From an uncultured Eubacteriales bacterium (GTDB lineage: Bacteria; Bacillota_A; Clostridia; Christensenellales; Aristaeellaceae): a DNA stretch of 9,625 nt. The position numbers and the translations under genes are program-made. Positions 1 through 5,361 of this stretch are shown piece after piece. Location: contig CACYNZ010000126.1 of the NCBI GenBank assembly GCA_902775835.1, positions 1 to 9,625 of the forward strand, written 5' to 3'. The notes below the pieces were generated by a model. The model saw only the letters and a list, made by a program, of their open reading frames with translations. It did no database searches and was not told the origin of the DNA. Positions within the stretch are counted from its first letter, which is position 1, and the number at the start of each line of letters is the position of its first letter.

Positions 1-179
1 CGAGATGTGAGGAGTGACTGGGCGGATGAGGATCACCCCCGCGCATGCGGGGAAAAGTCCTGGTTCTCAGCGTTCTGATACAGGCCGTAGGGATCACCCC
101 CGCGCATGCGGGGAAAAGCTCAATATCCGGGAAAGCATGGCTGGCAGGTGGGGATCACCCCCGCGCATGCGGGGAAAAG
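1..179 (-). CRISPR. Type I-E CRISPR array, leader-proximal end, cut by the left window edge
   Basis: Three identical 28-base repeats lie at 30-57, 91-118 and 152-179. They are separated by two 33-base spacers (58-90 and 119-151), giving an exact 61-base period, and a partial third spacer fills 1-29. On the minus strand each repeat begins CTTTT, has a perfect 6-bp stem CCCCGC/GCGGGG with loop ATGC, and ends GTGATCC. That is the layout of I-E repeats, where Cas6e cuts just after the stem and leaves an 8-base 5' handle, here GTGATCC plus one more base. This orientation means transcription runs leftward, co-directional with the cas genes, so the repeat at 152-179 is the newest end. The base after each repeat is C, C and T on the minus strand, so the repeat proper is 28 rather than 29 bases. 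All repeats being identical fits an actively renewed end. Spacer origin cannot be judged without a search. Confidence 0.97.
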
Positions 180-209
180 ACTAAATAAACCTTTATAAAC
201 AGCCAACTT
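180..209 (-). promoter_or_regulatory. Very short cas2-to-array gap, candidate leader-end motif
   Basis: Only 30 bases separate the cas2-DEDDh stop codon from the first repeat. The gap is very A+T-rich and, read on the minus strand, contains two adjacent 10-base units, GTTTATAAAG (200-191) and GTTTATTTAG (190-181), matching at 8 of 10 positions. One base (180) then precedes the repeat. The leader-repeat junction is where Cas1-Cas2 inserts new spacers, so this is the natural place for a recognition motif. That role is inferred from position only. I see no convincing -35/-10 pair here. Confidence 0.4.
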
Positions 210-219
210 CTAATTGGCT
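201..219 (-). other. Small inverted repeat around the cas2-DEDDh stop codon
   Basis: AGCCAA (201-206) and TTGGCT (214-219) form a perfect 6-bp inverted repeat with a 7-base loop that contains the TAG stop codon (210-212). On the minus strand it is followed by an A+T-rich stretch with scattered T's but no run of T's, so it is a poor intrinsic terminator. If the operon transcript runs on into the array, this hairpin must be read through. It could instead be part of the leader. The short stem could also be chance. Confidence 0.35.
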
Positions 220-1343
220 GAATCAAGTTTTTCATTTAGTTTGATATACAGACTCGCTGTAAGCCGTGCATCTGGAAGCGCTCGATGACTCTGCTTCTCT
301 GAAATGCCAAAATGTCTTGTCAATGTTTCCAGTCTGTAATTTGCAACTGAACTTCCAAGGACATCCCGCGCAATTGAAACAGTATCCATAGCTTTAAAAT
401 GCAAAGGTAAAATACCATTGATTTCACACGCTTTCAATAAAAAGCGAATATCAAATGCGGCATTATGTCCTACAATCCATGCATCTCCAATAAAGTCAAA
501 CAGATACGAAATTGCCTGCGAAACAGAAATACCTCCTTTTTCCAAGTCTTCATCTGTAAGTACAGTTAGGTCCCGAATCACTTGGGGTAATTCTGCTTCA
601 CACTTCACTAGGCATTGAAACTCATCAACAATCTTGCCCTCGATTACTTTCACCGAGGCAATTTCAACAAGATGGTCCGTTTCCGAATCCAATCCCGTAG
701 TCTCTGTATCCAAAACAACAAAGCTCTTCGGCAATGGAGTATCGGAAACCCACGATTCATACGGCAATGGCAGATTGTTTCTCCGAAACGTGCTTTTGAC
801 AACGCGGGCAGAATTATCGCCTTTTTGAACCGTTTGGTTCGCCTGCTTCTGCGGGATCTGTCCATGATTCATCTTCTGTTGCGATATTGGGATTGTTCCC
901 TGAATCTGGCCCGTTTCCATCCGAACAGCTACAGCTGGTTGCTCCGTTACAGATAAGCCATCTGTATTACGCGGTACATCTCTACCTGTTTGTAAGTTTG
1001 GCACTGCAATGTTCTGGTTCTTTTCCGCATCTACCAGATTAGCACGCTCACCGTTTGTTTTTTTCGATACCGGAAGAGGCCGCCGCATCAAAGTCAGACC
1101 ATCAAAGTCAACAGGCTGCCAGGAACTGTTATAAACATAATAGACAAACCCTTGTTCATTTCGCGCTGAACAAACCATAACTGCACTTCCGCTTCCAGAA
1201 TATTTGCATATTCTTTCCCAGAGTGCTTCTCTTGTGCGAAGGCTCAGCCTGCCCACATATATTCCTGTAGAGATTTCCATCAGCCACTTGGTAACATCGC
1301 CACGTACTCCCTCAGGACATGCATTGAGATACAGAACGATCAC
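210..1343 (-). CDS. cas2: Cas2 fused to a DnaQ-like DEDDh 3'-5' exonuclease (CRISPR adaptation)
   Basis: This 377-residue protein has three parts. Residues 1-92 are a complete Cas2e domain (start MIVLYLN, then GDVTKWLMEISTGIYVGRLS, ending PVDFDGLTLMRRPLPV). Residues 93-205 form a polar, Gln/Asn-rich, probably disordered linker. Residues 206-377 are a DnaQ-type exonuclease with every DEDDh residue present: D212 and E214 (VLDTETTGL), D298 (GHNAAFD), H353 and D358 (SHRALPDAR). Cas2 bridges two Cas1 dimers in the spacer integrase. In S. thermophilus and Megasphaera I-E systems the fused exonuclease trims prespacer 3' ends before integration, and the intact active site predicts the same here. The start is GTG at 1343, which overlaps the cas1 stop as GTGA; GGAAGGGG lies 10 bases upstream. 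The stop is TAG at 210-212, 30 bases before the first repeat. Family usual length for Cas2e alone is about 95 residues. Confidence 0.97.
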   Translation of the reverse strand: MIVLYLNACPEGVRGDVTKWLMEISTGIYVGRLSLRTREALWERICKYSGSGSAVMVCSARNEQGFVYYVYNSSWQPVDFDGLTLMRRPLPVSKKTNGERANLVDAEKNQNIAVPNLQTGRDVPRNTDGLSVTEQPAVAVRMETGQIQGTIPISQQKMNHGQIPQKQANQTVQKGDNSARVVKSTFRRNNLPLPYESWVSDTPLPKSFVVLDTETTGLDSETDHLVEIASVKVIEGKIVDEFQCLVKCEAELPQVIRDLTVLTDEDLEKGGISVSQAISYLFDFIGDAWIVGHNAAFDIRFLLKACEINGILPLHFKAMDTVSIARDVLGSSVANYRLETLTRHFGISEKQSHRALPDARLTASLYIKLNEKLDSAN

Positions 1344-2293
1344 AAGAGATCGTCCCCTTCCTCACCATAGTTAACCCCGTTCGCAACAAGATCTGATGCT
1401 CCATTCCATAACTTCACTTCATCGGGAATGAAACCTGTCCCGTCTTCATCTTCGCTCATCAGCAGAAAGTGCAGATCCCTCACCATGCGTTCAAGTATAT
1501 GCCCTGATACCAGTCTGTCCCGAACCAGACGCCTTGTAGCCGCCCCTACATTTCCGGAAGGAGATGATGCAATCTCAAAAGCTGCCGGTATTGTTGTTTC
1601 TGCCTTATACAAATCCGCCATATCATAAACAAAAGAATTCTCATGGCCGACATGGACAAAACCCAGGCCTGGTGAGCACCCTAATGCTACGATCAATGCA
1701 TGCGCAAGGCCATACAAACAAGCGTGACCGGCCGAAAGTGCCTGATTGACAGGATCACCTGCTGCATAATTATCGGGCTGGTAATCTCTTCCATTCCAGT
1801 TTACATGCCACTTCTCAGCACATGTCCGATAGACCTGCCGTATTCGGCTTCCTTCTCTTCCGCGAAGCTGCTGCATCGTCAGCCCGGATACGTCCTCGTC
1901 CGGAAAACGCATTTGATACATTTTTTTCGCAACCATCAGATGAGAGCGTGTATTGCTCACCAATGCGGCCTGTCTGAGCAATAGTGAAGAAGAGTGGGTC
2001 ATAGGGCGTCCGTATGCATAAAACCGGACGCCCTGCTCCCCAGTCCAGATCAATGTGACACCAGCATTGGCAATAATTTCTACTGCCTGATGCGTAATAC
2101 TTGTACCTGGCCCAAGCAGTATTGCGCAGATTCCTGCGGCAGGAACATGGGTTATCCCTTTCTTACCCAAAATCGTGATGGCGTTGGCATCACGGTTCAA
2201 CTTGGAGTGTTCCAGATACAGAAAAGTAAGTCGACTTTGCAGTTGAGGCAGTGCCTGCGAATCCGGTTTGTCAAATCCCTGATATTCATCCAT
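1340..2293 (-). CDS. cas1: Cas1e, CRISPR spacer integrase
   Basis: Cas1 is the metal-dependent integrase that joins prespacer 3' ends to the repeat. With Cas2 it forms the adaptation complex. The 317-residue product aligns along its length with I-E Cas1. The catalytic set is present: E147 in QLRGREGSR, then H214, D224 and D227 in FVHVGHENSFVYDMADLYK, at the spacing seen in E. coli H208/D218/D221. Other family blocks are LGPGTSITHQAV (about 60-71), WTGEQGVRFYAYG (83-95) and WNGRDYQPDNYAAGDPVNQ (166-184). The N terminus is about ten residues longer than in E. coli Cas1 and the C terminus is acidic (EEGDDLL). The ATG at 2293 overlaps cas6e by 8 bases and the TGA overlaps the cas2 GTG. No strong ribosome binding site precedes it, so translation probably depends on coupling to cas6e. 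Confidence 0.98.
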   Translation of the reverse strand: MDEYQGFDKPDSQALPQLQSRLTFLYLEHSKLNRDANAITILGKKGITHVPAAGICAILLGPGTSITHQAVEIIANAGVTLIWTGEQGVRFYAYGRPMTHSSSLLLRQAALVSNTRSHLMVAKKMYQMRFPDEDVSGLTMQQLRGREGSRIRQVYRTCAEKWHVNWNGRDYQPDNYAAGDPVNQALSAGHACLYGLAHALIVALGCSPGLGFVHVGHENSFVYDMADLYKAETTIPAAFEIASSPSGNVGAATRRLVRDRLVSGHILERMVRDLHFLLMSEDEDGTGFIPDEVKLWNGASDLVANGVNYGEEGDDLL

Positions 2294-2909
2294 ATGACAC
2301 TACCGTAAGCATTCCCATGCCATAAGCTTTCCCCCGTCCAATTCCTTCTTTCATTGCCTTTTGGAAAAGCTCTGTGTCCGTAATAGTAAGCACACCCTCA
2401 AAAGTTACGCCAAGTAATGAAATCGTACGACCTTTATTACGAAAAATATGCCATTCGCTACGCACTACATCAAACTGGTCCGGGACCACCGTAAATCCAT
2501 GGTTTTTTCCCTGGCGTTCCAGCCATGATCTTTGATGCGCTGCAATGGTAATTGCCTTGATTTTTCCTCTGTGATTCAGCTTTCCCGGTACACTCATTAC
2601 AGGATTGGCTTTCAGTCTGAACCGCCAGGTAGTATCCGCCACCGTTCTTTTGAGTAACGGTTCATAATCACGAATCTCACCAGAATTCCCGGGTTTCCCA
2701 ATCTGTGCAGCCAGACGAGCAAAGTCGGGCTTGGATGTACTGAGGAGCAGTAAATAGGTCTCTCCTCTCAGTTCATCCAGTCTCCATAATACCCGTTCGG
2801 TCACTTCGCCGAAACAGGATTCCACTATCCCATGCATGATCTCCAGATTATCCAGAGCCCGAAGTGTATTCCGATTCAGCAAATCAATCGCTATGCGTGA
2901 CAAGTACAT
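2286..2909 (-). CDS. cas6e: Cas6e (Cse3/CasE), crRNA-processing endoribonuclease
   Basis: Cas6e cuts each repeat of the array transcript at the base of its stem-loop and stays on the 3' hairpin as the Cascade head subunit. The protein begins MYLSRIAIDL like E. coli Cas6e (MYLSKV). It has the probable catalytic His26 in EIMHGIVE, the block RFRLKANPV (about 96-104), FEGVLTITD (170-178) and the C-terminal glycine-rich RNA-binding loop GIGRGKAYGMGML (189-201). I chose ATG 2909 (207 aa). It matches the family start, and AGGAG at 2926-2922 stands 12 bases before it, the same spacing as in cas8e and cse2. The other candidate, ATG 2921 (211 aa), overlaps the cas5e stop as ATGA, but that same AGGAG directly abuts it, which is too close to work well. 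The gene overlaps cas1 by 8 bases. Confidence 0.95.
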   Translation of the reverse strand: MYLSRIAIDLLNRNTLRALDNLEIMHGIVESCFGEVTERVLWRLDELRGETYLLLLSTSKPDFARLAAQIGKPGNSGEIRDYEPLLKRTVADTTWRFRLKANPVMSVPGKLNHRGKIKAITIAAHQRSWLERQGKNHGFTVVPDQFDVVRSEWHIFRNKGRTISLLGVTFEGVLTITDTELFQKAMKEGIGRGKAYGMGMLTVVSYG

Positions 2910-2917
2910 GTTCCTCG

Positions 2918-3670
2918 TCATCTCCTGCTCATATCAAGTAGGTCCAGTTCCGCCATTGGATCATGTACATGATCATTTTTGATAACAATCCGCTCCTGTT
3001 CCATGCCCCGCGGTCCATACTGTCGATGTATCGGGCTGAATGAAACGGGCTCATCACGTAAACTGTACCATGCTGTTTTGTTTTTCGGCGTTTCCAGCAT
3101 CAGGCGAAGACTTGCGTCGCCATTTCTTCGCCGATACCATTCAGACGCCTGCCACGGTTCCTGCTCCATTACTTCCTGCAATGTTCCTGTACGAATGCCA
3201 AGACAAAGCGGCAGTACCGGCGGGCATGCACGCCGTCCAAGATACAGAGGATAACAGGGAGAACGGAGTGCCTCTTCCACGCGTTCCAGCAGAGAATTAT
3301 CCTCACTTTCCAGGCCGACCAGAAAGCAGGCATCGCTGAGATAATAACGGTAAGTTACATAAGGTGCACTTTCCATCATAATGCTGCCGTCCGCCTCATG
3401 ACGCACTTCACCCTTGGAAGTGTATTTCGGAGCGCGGGCAGTATGAAAATCCCTGATAACTCTCCCTGGCATTTCCACTCTGACTCCCATGCGCAGGGCC
3501 TCACCCAGTGAGGCTATCTCCTCACTGTCGCGCTTCAGCCCCAAAGCTGCAGCCAGCAAACCGATCACTCCGGACTTGCTCGGTTCATGTCGTGTTTGCC
3601 GGATATCGTATTTCGATTCGTCACCCCAGGACTGCAGAGGAGCAGCAAGTCTCAAAAGCAATGTTGCCAT
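2918..3670 (-). CDS. cas5e: Cas5e (CasD), Cascade subunit capping the crRNA 5' handle
   Basis: Cas5e binds the 8-base 5' handle of the crRNA and forms the foot of Cascade with Cas8e. It has the RAMP-fold N terminus LLLRLAAPLQSWGDESKYD (4-22) and PSKSGVIGLLAAALG (30-44). Next come the conserved DFHTA (74-78), YVTYRYYLSDACFLVGL (104-120) and PCYPLYLGRRACPP (138-151), all typical of the I-E family. At 250 residues it is somewhat longer than the E. coli protein (about 224), with the extra length mainly at the C terminus. ATG 3670 lies 6 bases after the cas7e stop. Its ribosome binding site AAAGGG (3685-3680) runs directly into that stop codon, which should couple the two genes. I-E Cas5 is normally non-catalytic, since Cas6e does the cutting. 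Confidence 0.97.
   Translation of the reverse strand: MATLLLRLAAPLQSWGDESKYDIRQTRHEPSKSGVIGLLAAALGLKRDSEEIASLGEALRMGVRVEMPGRVIRDFHTARAPKYTSKGEVRHEADGSIMMESAPYVTYRYYLSDACFLVGLESEDNSLLERVEEALRSPCYPLYLGRRACPPVLPLCLGIRTGTLQEVMEQEPWQASEWYRRRNGDASLRLMLETPKNKTAWYSLRDEPVSFSPIHRQYGPRGMEQERIVIKNDHVHDPMAELDLLDMSRR
2922..2926 (-). promoter_or_regulatory. Ribosome binding site favouring the inner cas6e start
   Basis: AGGAG in the last codons of cas5e directly touches ATG 2921 but is 12 bases from ATG 2909. The spacing favours ATG 2909, which also matches the family N terminus. A weaker GAGG (2916-2913) lies 3 bases before ATG 2909. Confidence 0.55.
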
Positions 3671-3676
3671 TCACTA

Positions 3677-4756
3677 TCACCCTTTGATCGCTTCGCTCGC
3701 AAGGAAACCTTCAACTGCTTCCAGAAGCTGCGGCAGCGGCAGCATCTCCGCACCTTCCATGCTGCACCCCAGTGTCCAACTCGCAGCCGGTTTTCCCGTG
3801 TAATTCTCATACAGCGTCCGTGAATAGTCTGCCAGCCGTTTGCAGGAGGCCTTGCTGTACCCTCCGGCATTTTCTGCCTGCACAGGTTCCTCAAACGCGC
3901 CAACAAGATTGACCGGCTGATCTTTTCGTACTGTCACATAGACAGCATCCGGCAGTGTGCGGTTGGCGAAAGTATTCTGCTTGCCGGTTGGCATACTGAG
4001 TACAAAAGCCTGAATGAAATTCTTTACAGCTGCAGGTGTCTCTTTTCCCAGATTGCCGCAGAGTTCTTCCACATTCACCGTCGCATATCTGTAAAGTGTT
4101 GAAGAATTGAATTCAACCGTTCCCAGATGTCCCGCCCCTGCGCTGTCCTCCGGTGCAAGATCATCCACTGCTGTAAAATAATCAAATTCATTCTGAACAC
4201 CATGCGTCGAGATTGCATGCGCAACCTGAGCAGCCGCGTCATAATTCAGAGAAGGATCACTAGCAACCATACGCACAAAAAGCGCCAGATCAATGGAAGC
4301 ATGACCCTTCAAAGCTTCTCTGCAGGCCGCTTCTCTGTCTTTACCTTTGATGGAATCGTCGACAGCGAGCTTTGCAAGTGTATCCGCCTGACCCACGCTC
4401 ATGAAAAAGAGGGCTTCAGTTCCTTTATCGAGGTCTTTCTCGTTAATGGGAAGGCCTGCACTTTTCAGCACTTCCACAGCCATTTTTTCGGCATCTGCTT
4501 CCGGACTCAAAGCCGCAATCCGATCCTGAACCATCCGCACAATCCGTTTGGTTCTCAAAGCAAGTTCTTCCGGTTCATACATTTCTCTGAAACTCAACCG
4601 TACCGCGCGCTTCCAGGACTGACTTGATACTCGAGCACGCCGCACTCCGCCATATACCGCTGTCTTTGGACTGCCCGTATCATCTCTGTTGACACAGCTC
4701 GGAGGTACAGTCTGGAGTACATGAATGTCTACATACAAATGATTCTGCTTGCTCAT
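3677..4756 (-). CDS. cas7e: Cas7e (Cse4/CasC), Cascade backbone subunit
   Basis: Cas7e polymerises along the crRNA spacer, six copies in characterised I-E complexes, to form the Cascade backbone and expose the guide for base pairing. The 359-residue length is close to the E. coli protein (363). The diagnostic N-terminal block is clear: VNRDDTGSPKTAVYGG (22-37) followed by RARVSSQSWKRAVR (40-53). The C terminus holds the family block around SRTLYENYTGKPAASWTLGC (about 318-337). ATG 4756 overlaps the cse2 stop as ATGA, and AAAGGA (4771-4766) sits 9 bases upstream, a good ribosome binding site for a subunit needed in several copies. The stop is immediately followed by the cas5e start region. No truncation or frameshift is seen. 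Confidence 0.98.
   Translation of the reverse strand: MSKQNHLYVDIHVLQTVPPSCVNRDDTGSPKTAVYGGVRRARVSSQSWKRAVRLSFREMYEPEELALRTKRIVRMVQDRIAALSPEADAEKMAVEVLKSAGLPINEKDLDKGTEALFFMSVGQADTLAKLAVDDSIKGKDREAACREALKGHASIDLALFVRMVASDPSLNYDAAAQVAHAISTHGVQNEFDYFTAVDDLAPEDSAGAGHLGTVEFNSSTLYRYATVNVEELCGNLGKETPAAVKNFIQAFVLSMPTGKQNTFANRTLPDAVYVTVRKDQPVNLVGAFEEPVQAENAGGYSKASCKRLADYSRTLYENYTGKPAASWTLGCSMEGAEMLPLPQLLEAVEGFLASEAIKG
3680..3685 (-). promoter_or_regulatory. Ribosome binding site for cas5e fused to the cas7e stop
   Basis: AAAGGG is followed at once by the TGA stop of cas7e and stands 9 bases before ATG 3670. Ribosomes finishing cas7e sit over the site, which suggests termination-reinitiation coupling between the backbone subunit and Cas5e. 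Confidence 0.65.
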
Positions 4757-5361
4757 TTTTCATTATCCTTTCCATTATTGTCAATCTGAGTCTTACGATA
4801 GAAATCCTGTCCCCACTGCAGGCGCACTGATGCCGCACCATCCGGAGTCTGATAACGATACAAATCCTTTGCCAGCCTCGCATAATCCAGACCGATTCCA
4901 TTTGCACGGAGAAGCTGTATAAATCCTCTCAGATAGTACGCCATTGCTGTCATATCCGGTGCAAGTACAACCTGGTGAAAGCGACGTCCTATCCTTTCGC
5001 GGGCATCATCGTCCCCACCATCTGCAGCCACCAACTGTGAAGCGGCATTTCCCAGGGAAACACCCTTCTTGTTCATACTGTCCTGACGCGGTTCACGCCC
5101 CTGCTGATGCACTGCATACAGAGTAAGCGCAATATGAATAGCCCATTCTTCCTTTGATGGATTTCCTCCATATCCCAGCATTGCTTCCGGCAGATCGGAA
5201 AACAGGATCCCCCAGGTACGCGGATCCTCTCCCGGTTTTCTGCCTGCTCCCAAGCGCAGATTGGCAAGCTTTCCACGTATAACCCCGTCGTCTCCTGCCA
5301 GCAGACAGGCCAAACAATGCTCTGTCTGTCGAAAGACAGCATCGGCTTTTGATTCAGCCAT
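4753..5361 (-). CDS. cse2: Cas11e (Cse2/CasB), Cascade small subunit
   Basis: Cse2 dimerises in the belly of Cascade and stabilises the R-loop by contacting the displaced strand. The all-helical family pattern is visible in the second half: ERIGRRFHQVVLA (about 122-134), LRGFIQLLRANGIGLDYARL (144-163) continuing into AKDLYRY, and RLQWGQDFYR (180-189). I chose ATG 5361, giving 202 residues, because AAGGAGGGG (5380-5372) lies 10 bases before it and the start MAESKADAV resembles other Cse2 starts. A longer reading from ATG 5385 (210 aa) would add MRRRGTNR, but those codons are the ribosome binding site itself. The protein is longer than E. coli Cse2 (about 160). It overlaps cas8e by 8 bases and cas7e by 4. 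Confidence 0.94.
   Translation of the reverse strand: MAESKADAVFRQTEHCLACLLAGDDGVIRGKLANLRLGAGRKPGEDPRTWGILFSDLPEAMLGYGGNPSKEEWAIHIALTLYAVHQQGREPRQDSMNKKGVSLGNAASQLVAADGGDDDARERIGRRFHQVVLAPDMTAMAYYLRGFIQLLRANGIGLDYARLAKDLYRYQTPDGAASVRLQWGQDFYRKTQIDNNGKDNEK

Noticed and set aside
1..179. Array read rightward on the plus strand, ending at the cas2 gene
   Set aside because: The 5'-handle sequence GTGATCC after the stem appears only on the minus strand, matching known I-E repeats of streptococci and lactobacilli, and the repeats next to cas2 are not degenerate as old ends usually are.
184..213. Possible minus-strand promoter TTAGAA (213-208) with TTTATT (189-184) before the array
   Set aside because: Both boxes match the consensus poorly, the spacing is 18 bases and the second box touches the repeat, so I cannot support it as a promoter.
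201..219. Intrinsic terminator for the cas operon
   Set aside because: The stem is only 6 bp and no T-run follows on the minus strand. It is reported as an inverted repeat only.
615..956. 113-residue plus-strand frame opposite the cas2-DEDDh linker, considered as a possible overlapping gene
   Set aside because: There is no ribosome binding site or recognisable domain, and the opposite strand is accounted for by the linker and exonuclease.
4127..4627. 166-residue open frame on the plus strand inside cas7e
   Set aside because: It is antisense to the well-conserved cas7e coding sequence, with no family resemblance and a low-complexity, Arg/Ser/His-rich translation typical of a shadow.
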